In this document: one piece after another, positions 1 through 8,648 of the stretch | How the letters are laid out: each line of letters begins with the position of its first letter | How positions within the stretch are numbered: the first letter of the stretch is position 1 | From: Leifsonia xyli | GTDB taxonomy: Bacteria; Actinomycetota; Actinomycetes; Actinomycetales; Microbacteriaceae | DNA: 64,000 nucleotides | Direction: 5' to 3' | Assembly: GCA_003243275.1 (NCBI GenBank) | Contig: QFQR01000005.1 | Coordinates: 62,001 to 126,000 of the forward strand | The notes under the pieces: generated by a model | Database searches by the model: none | The model's input: the letters and a program-made list of their open reading frames with translations, nothing else | Told to the model about the DNA's origin: nothing | Translations under genes and position numbers: made by a program

Positions 1-1182
1 ATCGGCTGCACCGCCTATACCGGCGTGCGTTCGACCGCGCTTGGGAGACCCGCGGGCGGTTTCGTGACCGATCCCGTTCTCGCGACGGTTCCGCTGACCT
101 CGCTCAGTCTTGGAACGCTGGGCTCGAGCTTCCAGCGCGCGGGCGCGGTGCGAAAGAACCCGGCGCTGGTCGGCGATCGTTTCGTGGATCCGCTGGGCGC
201 GGGCTGGCTGGCTTCGGCTGAGGGGCCCTCGCCGCTGGATCATCCGCTCGAGCAGGACGAGACACGTCTGTCGACTCTGGTGCGCCCGACCGCCGCGGAC
301 GGCATCCAGAGGCCGGTTGGGCGCGCGCCGGCGCTCCTCGACGCGCCGTTGCCAGGACTGCTTGAGATCTGTGTCTCCCTGCGGGGCGGGTGGAACTTCC
401 TTGACGACTGCGCCAGCGGCGCGCCGATCGTCCCGCGGCTGCTGGACTGGGCCGAAGAGGCGCTGAGCGACGCCTATGCCGATGCGCTAGAGGCCGCCGA
501 TCGCCCCGTGGCGATCGCTTACCGGGATACGGTCGGGGCCGACGTCGGGCCGTACTTTTCCGAACGCGACTTTTCGGCGTTGGTCGCGCCCCGTCTGACA
601 AATCTGTTCTCTTCGATCCGACGTCGTTCCGGCGCGCCGATCCTGGCCGTCGTCAGGGGCGCCGCCCGGCCGCTGCTGCGCTCGTTCGTGGATCTCGGCG
701 TCGAGGCCGTCGGCGTCGACGCCGGCGCGCGCGGCATGACGGTTCCCGAAGTCCGGCGCGCGGTCGGATCTTCGGTCGTGATCCATGGCGCCGCCGACCT
801 CGTGGCCTTGGGGCGGGCGCTGGAGGGCGGCGACCTCAAGGGCGTGGCGCTTCTGGCGTCCGAATTCGCCGCCGCGGTTCCGGTCGTCGCCGCTCCGCTC
901 GGCCCAATCGCCAGCGCGGGCGCGCTGGGGGCGGCGGCCCGCGGCGCCGCGTTCCTCAACGTCCTGACCGGCGACGAGCTTTCCGATCTCCGCCGCGTCG
1001 GTCCCGTCCGCAGCATCATCGACCGCGCCGCTGGAGCGCGGCCACCCGAATTCGTGGACGTGATTGCAGAAATTGACCCGGCCTGCAGCCGGACCAATCC
1101 GCGGCGCACGATCGATGGCGGGCGCAGGCCCGCCGGGTCTGCCGAAGACAGGTCGCCCGCCGCGGCCGAACATCAAGCCTGA
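1..1182 (+). CDS. UroD-like methyltransferase, CmuC-like (5' end cut by window)
   Basis: The reading frame is open to the first base of the window, so the true start probably lies upstream; a GTG at 25 exists but removes sequence that looks coding. The C-terminal half (about residues 200-320 from that GTG) has the uroporphyrinogen-decarboxylase/MtaA look: a strand ending GVEAVGVDAGARG followed by MTVPEVRRAVG and SVVIHGAADL. I see no His-x-Cys zinc pair like that of CmuA, so it may not activate a thiol or corrinoid by itself. It ends 20 bp before cmuA. In Hyphomicrobium-type clusters the gene in this place is cmuC, a methyltransferase homologue of unclear role required for growth on chloromethane. 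The cmuC assignment is therefore mostly positional; the UroD-superfamily call is moderately firm. Confidence 0.5.
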   Translation: MGCTAYTGVRSTALGRPAGGFVTDPVLATVPLTSLSLGTLGSSFQRAGAVRKNPALVGDRFVDPLGAGWLASAEGPSPLDHPLEQDETRLSTLVRPTAADGIQRPVGRAPALLDAPLPGLLEICVSLRGGWNFLDDCASGAPIVPRLLDWAEEALSDAYADALEAADRPVAIAYRDTVGADVGPYFSERDFSALVAPRLTNLFSSIRRRSGAPILAVVRGAARPLLRSFVDLGVEAVGVDAGARGMTVPEVRRAVGSSVVIHGAADLVALGRALEGGDLKGVALLASEFAAAVPVVAAPLGPIASAGALGAAARGAAFLNVLTGDELSDLRRVGPVRSIIDRAAGARPPEFVDVIAEIDPACSRTNPRRTIDGGRRPAGSAEDRSPAAAEHQA

Positions 1183-1202
1183 AGCGAAGGGAAGGAAGAA
1201 CA

Positions 1203-3056
1203 ATGGCGCAGCCGGGACAGATGAGCAGCCGCGAACGGATGTTCGCCGCGGTGACGATGAAGGAATTGCCGGATCAGGTGCCTGTGGTGCCGCTTCTGAT
1301 GGCGCGTGGAATCCGCGAGGGCGGCATCACCGTCGATCAGGCGCTGCGCGACGGCGAGGCGTCGGCTCACGCGAAGGCGGCGGCGCTCAAGAAGTTCGGC
1401 GGTGACGTCATTATCGCGGGCACCGATCTGTTCACCCCGGTCGAATGCGTTGACGGCTGCGAGCTCGATTACCTGCCGCACGCCCAGCCGTCGCTGGTGA
1501 AGCACCCGACGCCGAGCCGAGACTCCTTCTACCGCTTCAAGGAAAAATACGAGCGCGAGGGATTCCAGCCCTCCGAGCGCGTCCTTCAGATCCAGAAAGA
1601 GATCAGGACCATGGTCGCGCTGGGCTACAAGGACACCCACGCCATACCGACACCGGTCGGCGGACCGATCACCACCGCCCAGCTGATGACTGGCTCGTCG
1701 GAGTTTCTGCAGTATCTGAGCGACGATCCGGACTATGCGCTCGAAGTGACGGAACTCGCGCTCGACGTCGTTAAGAATGTCTGCCGGATGATGTTCGAAG
1801 CCGGCGTCGACGTCTGCAACATCCTCGATCCGTTCAACTCTTCGGACATTCTGCCGCCCGAGCTCTACAGGAAGCACGGCCTTCCGTTCCAGAAGCGCCT
1901 GTTCGATTACATCCACAAGGATCTCGGCGGGATCGGCTTCACCCATACCTGCACCTTCACGCAACCGATCTGGCGCGACATCGCGGAGAACGGCTGTCTG
2001 AACTTCAACGGCGACATGTATCCCGGCATGGAGCACTGCAAGCGCGCGATCGGCGGCCAGATCTCGCTGATGGGCACGCTGTCGCCGTTCTCGACGCTGA
2101 TGCACGGTTCGACCGAGGACGTCGCGAACGAGGTCAAGAAGCTCGCGGCCGAAGTCGGCTACAATGGCGGCTTCATCTGCATGCCGGGCTGCGACATCGA
2201 CTGGACCATTCCGGACGAGAACCTCCGCGCCATGATCGACACCTGCGCGTCGATCAAATATCCGATGGACGTCGCGGCGCTCGGCGACCTGTCAAACGTG
2301 TATATCGCCGGCAACCCGAAGCATCCGGGCAAGCGCTCCTCTTCCGTCGCCGGCGACATCAAGATCGAAGCGGTCAAGGATCACGACAAGCCCAAGACGC
2401 CCGAGGACGAGGTTTACGAAAAACTCGTCGAGGCGATCATGGACTACGACGCCGAGAAGGCGCGGGAGTGGGTCCAGACGGGCCTCGACCGTGGCATCTC
2501 GGCCCAGAAGATCGTGTTCGACGGCCTGTCGCTCGGCATGAAAATCGTCGGCGACATGTATGAGCGCAACGAGCGCTTCGTCACCGATATGCTCAAGGCC
2601 GCGAAGACCATGGATGCGGCGATGCCGCTCCTGACGCCGCTGCTCGAGGCGTCGGGCTCGGGGGCAGGCCCGACCGGCACTGTGGTGGTCGGCCTCGTGC
2701 GCGGCAACACGCAGGACATCGGCAAGAACCTCGTCTGCCTGATGCTGAAGGCGAACGGCTTTAAGGTCATCGACCTCGGCAAGAACGTGAAGCCGGAGCA
2801 ATTCATCGAGACCGCGGAGCGCGAAGACGCCGTCGCGATCGGCATGTCGGTGATGACAAACTCGTCGACCGTCTATGTCGAGAAGGTCGCCGAGATGCTT
2901 AGAGGCAAGGGCGCCGGCGACAAGTACCTGCTGATGATGGGCGGCGCCGCCGCCAATCGCGGCGTCGCCGAGAAATTCGGCGTCCGCTACGGCCTCGACG
3001 CGAACGCCGCCGTCTCTCTGGTGCGCGATCACGTCGAAGCCCGCGCCGCGGCCTGA
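1203..3056 (+). CDS. cmuA: Fused methyltransferase/corrinoid protein (chloromethane methyltransferase CmuA-like)
   Basis: Encodes 617 residues, the size of CmuA (about 67 kDa). Residues 1 to about 390 are a UroD/MtaA-type methyltransferase. The expected zinc ligands are visible as H248-T-C250 and C326 (or C330), a spacing close to that of MtaA. Residues about 395-485 are the helical B12 cap and about 490-610 the Rossmann corrinoid domain. The usual base-off motif DxHxxG reads N502-T-Q504-D-I-G507, so the lower-ligand His is replaced by Gln. In the CmuA family the protein takes the methyl group from chloromethane onto its own cobalamin, and CmuB then passes it to tetrahydrofolate. The start has a good ribosome site (AAGGAAG). 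The neighbours fmdB and hutI are the classic cmu companions. Methyl bromide or iodide could also be substrates. CmuB is not in the window. Confidence 0.85.
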   Translation: MAQPGQMSSRERMFAAVTMKELPDQVPVVPLLMARGIREGGITVDQALRDGEASAHAKAAALKKFGGDVIIAGTDLFTPVECVDGCELDYLPHAQPSLVKHPTPSRDSFYRFKEKYEREGFQPSERVLQIQKEIRTMVALGYKDTHAIPTPVGGPITTAQLMTGSSEFLQYLSDDPDYALEVTELALDVVKNVCRMMFEAGVDVCNILDPFNSSDILPPELYRKHGLPFQKRLFDYIHKDLGGIGFTHTCTFTQPIWRDIAENGCLNFNGDMYPGMEHCKRAIGGQISLMGTLSPFSTLMHGSTEDVANEVKKLAAEVGYNGGFICMPGCDIDWTIPDENLRAMIDTCASIKYPMDVAALGDLSNVYIAGNPKHPGKRSSSVAGDIKIEAVKDHDKPKTPEDEVYEKLVEAIMDYDAEKAREWVQTGLDRGISAQKIVFDGLSLGMKIVGDMYERNERFVTDMLKAAKTMDAAMPLLTPLLEASGSGAGPTGTVVVGLVRGNTQDIGKNLVCLMLKANGFKVIDLGKNVKPEQFIETAEREDAVAIGMSVMTNSSTVYVEKVAEMLRGKGAGDKYLLMMGGAAANRGVAEKFGVRYGLDANAAVSLVRDHVEARAAA

Positions 3057-3084
3057 GCCGCGCGAACCTCGAGAGGACGCGGCG

Positions 3085-3381
3085 ATGCCGTTCTATGATT
3101 TCCGCTGCGCCGACTGCGGATCGGAGAGGCAGATCCTGACGAGCTACGACCGCTCGCGCTGGATCGAACTGATCTGCATGGAGTGCGGCGGCGGCATGAA
3201 GGTGGCGCCCGTCCTTTCGATCAATCTCGGCGCGTTCGCGGCGACCGACGCCGCGAGCGAGCCGGCAGCTTCGGCCGGATCGAAGGGGTGCGGCCACGCC
3301 TACGCCTGCCGATGCAACGCGGTGAAGCTCACGCGGCCCAATCCGTTCGCGGCGAAAAAGAGCGACGCCAAAGCCGACTAG
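3085..3381 (+). CDS. fmdB: FmdB-family zinc-ribbon protein
   Basis: A 98-residue protein opening with the FmdB signature MPFYDFRCADCG and a second Cys pair CMECGGG near residues 33-36, so a CxxC...CxxC zinc ribbon in the first 40 residues. The tail is longer than the minimal family domain and contains further cysteines (GCGHAYACRC). FmdB-type proteins are putative regulators or zinc chaperones of unproven role; one lies directly behind cmuA in known chloromethane clusters, as here (28 bp gap, probably the same transcript). A purine-rich ribosome site (GAGAGGACG) precedes the ATG. Function beyond zinc binding is not inferable from sequence. Confidence 0.8.
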   Translation: MPFYDFRCADCGSERQILTSYDRSRWIELICMECGGGMKVAPVLSINLGAFAATDAASEPAASAGSKGCGHAYACRCNAVKLTRPNPFAAKKSDAKAD

Positions 3382-3515
3382 GGGACGTCGGCGAACGCAT
3401 AGCCGGCTCGGCGACGCCGAGGCGGAACGGGACAGCTTTGTCCCGAGTCCGGAAAAATCACGTGTCGACCCGCGGCTGTCACCGCTGCGGCTGCTTATCT
3501 CAACGGGGAAAATCC

Positions 3516-4190
3516 ATGAACAGGCTATCGACTGTCCTTCTGACGGGACTTCTTGCATTTGCGCCGCTGGCTGGCGTTCGCGCCGCCGACTTGTCCGCGG
3601 ACGTTCCGAGCCTCGCCGCCGACGCGCCGAGCTTCTGGAGCAATCTGATGATCCGCGGGCGCCTCATCGGCGTGTTCCCGCACTCCTCCGCCAATCTGAG
3701 CGTCCCCGGCAGCGCGCATGTCAGCAAGTCGATCGTTCCTGAAGTCGACATCAGCTATTTCTTCACGCCGAACTTCGCCATCGAAACGATCTGTTGCGTC
3801 ACGCATCACAAGATCGAGGGGCGCGGCGCGCTCTCCGGGGTGAAGATCGGCGATTCCTACGTCGTGCCCTTCACGGTCATGGGCCAGTACCACTTCACCA
3901 ATTTCGGCCGGTTCAAGCCGTATGTGGGCGTGGGCGTCAACTACTCGCTGTTCTTCTCCAACGATGCGGACGGTCCGACCATCACGCGTCTCAAGGTCCA
4001 TGATTCCGTGGGCGTGGCGGGCCAGGTCGGCTTCGACTACATGATCGACGATCACTGGGGCATCAACTTCGACCTCAAGAAGATCTACATGCGCCCGAAG
4101 GTCAACGTCCGGACCGCTGGCGGCCCGATTTCGGGACGCGCGAAGATCGATCCGTGGGTCAGCGGCGTCGGCATCGCCTACAAGTTCTAG
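3516..4190 (+). CDS. OmpW-family outer-membrane beta-barrel protein
   Basis: A 224-residue protein with a clear signal peptide (MNRLSTVLLTGLLAFAPLAGVRAA, cut after AxA). It is followed by the OmpW pattern of amphipathic strands, including FFTPNFAIETICCVTHHKI, FKPYVGVGVNYSLFF, a conserved WGINFDLKKIYM segment and a terminal aromatic residue (AYKF). OmpW proteins form an eight-stranded barrel thought to let small hydrophobic compounds pass laterally. Next to cmuA it could serve entry of a methyl halide or stress adaptation, but that is inference. The ATG at 3516 was chosen because a GGGGAA ribosome site precedes it and the signal peptide starts there; the frame is open much further upstream without coding character. 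Confidence 0.85.
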   Translation: MNRLSTVLLTGLLAFAPLAGVRAADLSADVPSLAADAPSFWSNLMIRGRLIGVFPHSSANLSVPGSAHVSKSIVPEVDISYFFTPNFAIETICCVTHHKIEGRGALSGVKIGDSYVVPFTVMGQYHFTNFGRFKPYVGVGVNYSLFFSNDADGPTITRLKVHDSVGVAGQVGFDYMIDDHWGINFDLKKIYMRPKVNVRTAGGPISGRAKIDPWVSGVGIAYKF

Positions 4191-4402
4191 CGCTACGAAT
4201 GGTCGGCTCTTTCACCGATCCGGGAGGAGCCGGCCTCGATCGCGTTAAAAGGATCGTACGCGAGTGGATTTTTAAGATCGCATCGATCTGAATATATTTG
4301 GATCATTCCGGCATTTATTATTTCAAAATTTGTCAAAAATATCTTGACCAGAGCAAATTATACGGACAGTCTAAATATAGAAGTGGTCTTTCTGCCCGTC
4401 AG

Positions 4403-4569
4403 GGCAGGAGTAAAAGGGAACGCCGGTGATGTCTGCGTGGACGCGGACGAAGCCGGGGCTGCCCCCGCAACTGTGAGCGGAGAGCGGTCTTCCACGCAAA
4501 GCCACTGACGGCCCACGGCCGTTGGGAAGGCGGAAGACCTGCGACGACCCGCGAGCCAGGAGACCTGCC
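4403..4569 (+). promoter_or_regulatory. Cobalamin riboswitch aptamer upstream of btuB
   Basis: The core elements of a B12 riboswitch appear in order: AAAAGGGAA then GCCGG near 4413-4425, GCCGGGGCTGCCCCCGCAAC near 4452-4471, GCCACTG at 4501, TTGGGAAGGCGG near 4522, CGACGACCC, and the B12 box GCCAGGAGACCTGCC ending at 4569. The closing stem pairs GGCAGG (4403-4408) with CCTGCC (4564-4569). It lies about 200 bases before btuB, whose operon carries B12 uptake and salvage genes. In the family, bound cobalamin turns the downstream genes off. The preceding 200 bases (4191-4402) are markedly AT-rich and probably hold the promoter. Confidence 0.95.
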
Positions 4570-4768
4570 ACTTCAGTCACTCCTGACGCGGCGCGTGGGG
4601 CGCCGGGTCGCGGTTTTCCCGTTCGGGTGACGATCGTTCGCGCCAAGGCGCGACGGCTGGCGAGTCTGCGCGCTCTTGCGAGCAGCGCGCAGCGCGTCCG
4701 CCGTCGAGCGATGGCGCTTGGTCGAACCAGCCCGGCCGTGGCGCCGGCGGCATCCTGCGGGGGCGCGC
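4570..4768 (+). promoter_or_regulatory. Riboswitch expression platform / btuB leader
   Basis: The segment between the aptamer and the btuB start contains a GC hairpin, GGCGC-GTGGG-GCGCC near 4592-4606, followed by GGGTCGCGGTTTT. It resembles a weak intrinsic terminator and could be the switching element. A translational mechanism is also possible, since the btuB ribosome site is weak. Confidence 0.4.
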
Positions 4769-6745
4769 GTGAAGAGACTGATCTTGTGGTTTTGTGGAGC
4801 GGCCTGCGCCGCTGCGCCGGCGGCCGCCGAAGAGGCCCCGACGCTTCTGGAGGAGATCACCGTCACCGCCAACCGGGTCGACGGGCCGCGCGCCGCGATC
4901 GGCAGCGCGGTCAGTTCGATCTCAGGCGAGGAGCTGGAACGGCGCCAGATCCGGATCGTCTCGGACGCGCTTCGGGAATTGCCGGGCGTCTCGGTGAGCC
5001 GGTCGGGGCCGCTCGGCGCGCTCACCGACATCCGCATCCGGGGCTCGGAGGCCAACCATACCCTCGTGCTGATCGACGGCATCGAGGTGAACGACTCCGC
5101 CTCCGGCGGCCAGTACGACTTCGCCAATCTGCTTGCGCTCGAAGTCGAACGCATCGACGTTCTTCGCGGTCCGCAAAGCGCGCTATACGGCTCGCAAGCC
5201 GTCGGCGGCGTGATCAACATCGTGACTCGCAAGGGCGAGCCGGGCCCGGCGCGCTTCCGCGCAAATCTTGAGGGCGGCTCCTTCGGGACGGCGACCGGCA
5301 ACGCGTCGGTGTCCGGAGGCGCTGAGACTTACGACTATTTGTTCGCCGCGCAGGGCTTTCACACCCGCGGCGTCTCTTCGGCGCGGGCGTTCGACGCGTA
5401 CAACCCGCGTTCGTCGCGTGACCGCGACGGCTATGAGAGCGGAACGGGCCTCGCCAAGGTGTCGGTGCGCCCGGGCGAGAACATCGAAGTGACGGGCGTC
5501 GCCCGCTACACGGAGTTCGATGCGGATCGCGACGGTTACGGCACGCCGGCGAACGGATCGCCCTATTCAGCGGCGGTCGACAGCAAGGACACCGAGAAGG
5601 GCAAGCAGTTCTTCGGCCGAACGCAGGTCAAGGCGACCGCCTTCGACGGCGCGTGGGAGAACATCGCCGGCGTCTCCTACACCAACCAGGATCGGCGAAA
5701 TTTCGACGGCTCGGGCGCGCGGACGTCACAGACGATCGGCGAGACCACGAAGATCGACTACCAGAGCAACCTGCGCTTCGAAACCGGCGGCGCGCTGCCG
5801 GCGAGCCACGTCCTGACCTTCGGCGCCGACAACCAGCATGACCACATCGTCTCGAAGAGCATCTATCAGGATCCGGCCTTCGGCGGGAACGGGCCGGTGC
5901 GCAAGAGCATCGACGACACCGGCGTTGTCGGCCAGTATCAGCTCGGTCTGTCCGAGCGCCTGTTCCTGACCGGGAGTGTTCGCCGGGACCTCAACGAGCG
6001 TTTCAGGGACGCCACGACCTACCGCTTCGCGAGCGCTTACACGTTCGAAGGGACCGGCACGAAGGTTCGGGCGTCATACGGCACCGGCGTCAAGAACCCG
6101 ACCCTGATCGAGCTCTACGGGTTCTATGGGACCTTCGCCGGCAATCCGGGCCTCAAGCCGGAGCGCGGCCGGGGCTGGGACGCCGGCTTCGACCAGCCGG
6201 TCCTGGGCGACAAGCTCACCTTCAGCGCGACCTATTTCGAGCAGCGGGTCAGCGACCTGATCTCGAGCGCGTTCGACGCGTCCATCGGCAAGAGCAAGCC
6301 GATCAATCTGCCCGGCGTATCGAAGATCCACGGCGTGGAGCTTGAGATGACCGTTCGTCCCTGGGAGCCGGTGACGATCCGGGCGGCCTACACCTACAGC
6401 CGTGGCGACGACGCGACCGGAGCGGAGCTCGTCCGTAGGCCGAGGAACATCGCCAGCGTCAATTTTGGCTACGCCTTCCTGGAAAATAGGGCGAACGCCA
6501 ATGTCGAGGTCGTCTACAACGGCAAGCAGAAGGATCTGCGCTTCCTCAGCGGCGCGCCCTACACCAGCGCGCAAGTCGAACTCAAGGCCTACACGCTGGT
6601 CAACTTGGCGGCGTCTTACAAGGTAACGGAAAACGCCGAGGTCTACGGGCGGGTCGAGAACCTTTTCGACAAGAGATACCAAGAAGTGTTCTCCTACAAC
6701 ACGCCCGGCCGGGCCGCCTATGGCGGCATAAAGATCTCGTTCTGA
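4769..6745 (+). CDS. btuB: TonB-dependent vitamin B12 receptor BtuB
   Basis: Chosen start is GTG 4769, which gives a signal peptide (VKRLILWFCGAACAAAPAAAEE); the frame is open further upstream but without a signal sequence. The 658-residue product has a TonB box-like segment (EEITVTANR), a plug domain with the motifs IRIVSDALRELPGV, IRIRGSEANHTLVLIDGIEVND and IDVLRGPQSALYGSQAVGGVINIVT (the last two hallmarks of BtuB-type plugs), and a 22-strand-type barrel ending in GGIKISF. It imports cobalamin, and perhaps cobinamide, across the outer membrane. It follows the cobalamin riboswitch and is first of a tightly packed operon with btuF, btuC, btuD, cbiZ and an adenosyltransferase, which makes the substrate assignment firm. 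Confidence 0.93.
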   Translation: MKRLILWFCGAACAAAPAAAEEAPTLLEEITVTANRVDGPRAAIGSAVSSISGEELERRQIRIVSDALRELPGVSVSRSGPLGALTDIRIRGSEANHTLVLIDGIEVNDSASGGQYDFANLLALEVERIDVLRGPQSALYGSQAVGGVINIVTRKGEPGPARFRANLEGGSFGTATGNASVSGGAETYDYLFAAQGFHTRGVSSARAFDAYNPRSSRDRDGYESGTGLAKVSVRPGENIEVTGVARYTEFDADRDGYGTPANGSPYSAAVDSKDTEKGKQFFGRTQVKATAFDGAWENIAGVSYTNQDRRNFDGSGARTSQTIGETTKIDYQSNLRFETGGALPASHVLTFGADNQHDHIVSKSIYQDPAFGGNGPVRKSIDDTGVVGQYQLGLSERLFLTGSVRRDLNERFRDATTYRFASAYTFEGTGTKVRASYGTGVKNPTLIELYGFYGTFAGNPGLKPERGRGWDAGFDQPVLGDKLTFSATYFEQRVSDLISSAFDASIGKSKPINLPGVSKIHGVELEMTVRPWEPVTIRAAYTYSRGDDATGAELVRRPRNIASVNFGYAFLENRANANVEVVYNGKQKDLRFLSGAPYTSAQVELKAYTLVNLAASYKVTENAEVYGRVENLFDKRYQEVFSYNTPGRAAYGGIKISF

Positions 6746-6759
6746 CGGAAAGGCCGCGC

Positions 6760-7650
6760 ATGGCTTCACGACATGCCCAGATCGGTCTGCGTACGCTGAC
6801 CGCTCTCGTCGCGGCCCTCACCGTGGCGGGCGTGGCGGCGACGGGGACCGCACGCGCCGCGGGGCCCTCGGTCCCGCGGCGCGTCGTCTCCATGAATCTT
6901 TGCACCGACCAGCTCGCATTGCTGCTCGCGGCCCCGGGACAGCTCGTTTCCGTCTCGCGCCTGTCTCGCGATCCGGACTCCTCCGCCCTTGCGGCCCTCG
7001 CCAACGACATTCCCGTCAACGCCGGGGCGGCGGAGGAGGTTTTCGTGCTGAAGCCGGACCTTGTCCTGGCCGGCGCGTTCTCCGCTCAGACAACCGTCGA
7101 CATGCTTCGGCGGCTGGGTTTCAGGGTCGAGATATTCCAACCCGAATCCTCCTTCGCCGATATCCGCATCAACATCCGCCGAATGGGCGATCTGCTCGGC
7201 CGCCAAAAGCGAGCCGAGGAACTGGTCGCCGAGTTCGACAGGCGGCTCGACGCAGCGCTTCCGTCCGTCGGGGCGACCCACCCGATGCTTGCTTACGTAT
7301 TCGGAGATCTTTACAGCGCCGGCGCCGGCACGCTGTCGGACGACATCGCCCGGGCCGCGGGTTGGGACAATCTGGCGGGGAAGCTGGGCGAGCGTGGCCT
7401 TGCCCCTTTGCCGCTCGAGCTCATCGTGCTCGCAGCGCCCGCTCTTCTCGTCCGGGGCGACCGCTACGACGACGACGGCCGCACGCTGGCCTTCGAAGCG
7501 CTTCGGCACCCCGCGCTCGCATCGGTGCGCCTGAAGGCTTCGATTCCCAGTCGCTACACGATCTGCGGCACGCCGGAAACGGCGACTGCGATCGAGATCC
7601 TGGCCGCCATGCGACGCGAACAGCCTCAGATCTCGAGGGCTGGGCCGTGA
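6760..7650 (+). CDS. btuF: Cobalamin ABC transporter periplasmic binding protein BtuF
   Basis: A 296-residue periplasmic binding protein of the BtuF/FhuD class: signal peptide up to about residue 34 (AATGTARAA), then PRRVVSMNLCTDQLALLLA, the two-lobed pattern with KPDLVLAGAFSAQTTVDMLRRLGF, and a C-terminal lobe ending ATAIEILAAMRRE. It would deliver cobalamin or another corrinoid to BtuC. It sits 14 bp after btuB and its stop overlaps the btuC GTG start (GTGA), indicating translational coupling. Confidence 0.88.
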   Translation: MASRHAQIGLRTLTALVAALTVAGVAATGTARAAGPSVPRRVVSMNLCTDQLALLLAAPGQLVSVSRLSRDPDSSALAALANDIPVNAGAAEEVFVLKPDLVLAGAFSAQTTVDMLRRLGFRVEIFQPESSFADIRINIRRMGDLLGRQKRAEELVAEFDRRLDAALPSVGATHPMLAYVFGDLYSAGAGTLSDDIARAAGWDNLAGKLGERGLAPLPLELIVLAAPALLVRGDRYDDDGRTLAFEALRHPALASVRLKASIPSRYTICGTPETATAIEILAAMRREQPQISRAGP

Positions 7651-8648
7651 GCGGCGGCCGACGCTACGCCGTGCTGCTGGCGGCCCTATCGCTGCTGACT
7701 GCAGCGTTGTTCGCTGTTTCCCTGAGCCTCGGCCCCTCCGGTCTTTCGGCGCCGGCCGCCGTCGGCGCGCTTTTCGGCCACGGCGACCCGGCGGCGATCC
7801 TCGTGATGCGGGAGATCCGGCTCCCGCGGGCGATCCTCGGCGCGATGATCGGCGCAAGCCTTGGTCTGTCGGGAGCCGTGCTTCAGGGCTATCTGCGCAA
7901 TCCGCTGGCGGAGCCTGGGTTGATTGGGGTCAGCGGCTCGGCGGCGCTGGGCGCGGTCATCGCCATCTATACCGGCGCGGCGGCCGCGTTTCCTCTTGCC
8001 CTGCCGCTGTCGGCGCTGGCCGGCGCGGTGGTCGCCGTCGCGCTGCTGCAGGCGCTCGCCGGCGCTCATTCGGGACCGCTGACGCTGATCCTTGCCGGCG
8101 TCGCCCTGTCGAGCGTCGCCGCGGCCCTCACGTCGCTTGCGCTCAATATCTCGCCCAATCCGTTCGCCGCCGCCGAGATCATGTTCTGGATGATGGGATC
8201 GCTGTCCGACCGCTCGATGCTGCATGTCGGGCTCTCGGCGCCGTTCATGATTGTCGGTTGGGCGTTGCTTGGCTGCCTCGGCCGGCCGCTCGACGCCCTG
8301 ACGCTCGGCCCGGAGACCGCCGCGAGCATGGGCGTGCGTCTTGGGCGGTTGCGGGCGCTCGCGGTTCTGGGCACGGCGTCCGCCGTCGGAGCGGCGACCG
8401 CCGTCGCGGGCGCGGTCGGTTTCGTCGGGCTCGTCGCCCCTCACGTGATGCGGCCTCTGGTCGATCAATCGCCGAGCCGGCTGCTGCCTGCGAGCGCGCT
8501 TGCAGGCGCGTCTCTGCTGCTCTGCGCGGATATCGCGACACGGCTGATTCCGACCAGCCGCGACCTCAAGCTCGGCGTGCTCACGGCAGTCGTCGGCGCG
8601 CCGTTCTTTCTCTGGCTCGTGTTGAAGACCCGGAGGTCGCTGGCGTGA
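7647..8648 (+). CDS. btuC: Cobalamin ABC transporter permease BtuC
   Basis: A 333-residue, very hydrophobic protein of the FecCD/BtuC family with about ten membrane helices. Characteristic motifs are IRLPRAILGAMIGASLGLSGAVLQG and NPLAEPGLIGVSGSAALGA near the N-terminus and GAVGFVGLVAPHVMRPL in the coupling region. GTG 7647 is chosen because it overlaps the btuF stop and gives the usual length; a longer open frame upstream is btuF read out of frame. Its own stop overlaps the btuD start in the same way. Confidence 0.9.
   Translation: MSGGRRYAVLLAALSLLTAALFAVSLSLGPSGLSAPAAVGALFGHGDPAAILVMREIRLPRAILGAMIGASLGLSGAVLQGYLRNPLAEPGLIGVSGSAALGAVIAIYTGAAAAFPLALPLSALAGAVVAVALLQALAGAHSGPLTLILAGVALSSVAAALTSLALNISPNPFAAAEIMFWMMGSLSDRSMLHVGLSAPFMIVGWALLGCLGRPLDALTLGPETAASMGVRLGRLRALAVLGTASAVGAATAVAGAVGFVGLVAPHVMRPLVDQSPSRLLPASALAGASLLLCADIATRLIPTSRDLKLGVLTAVVGAPFFLWLVLKTRRSLA

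Noticed and set aside
487..1203. Minus-strand open frame of 238 codons
   Set aside because: Antisense shadow of the UroD-like gene; composition typical of a codon-bias artefact.
1173..3032. Two minus-strand open frames of 310 and 246 codons
   Set aside because: Both are antisense to cmuA, which carries clear zinc and corrinoid motifs; neither shows a domain of its own.
4340..4380. Sigma70-like promoter (TTGACC plus downstream AT-rich hexamers) before the riboswitch
   Set aside because: A TTGACC is present near 4343, but no -10 hexamer falls at 16-18 bp; left unassigned apart from noting the AT-rich region.
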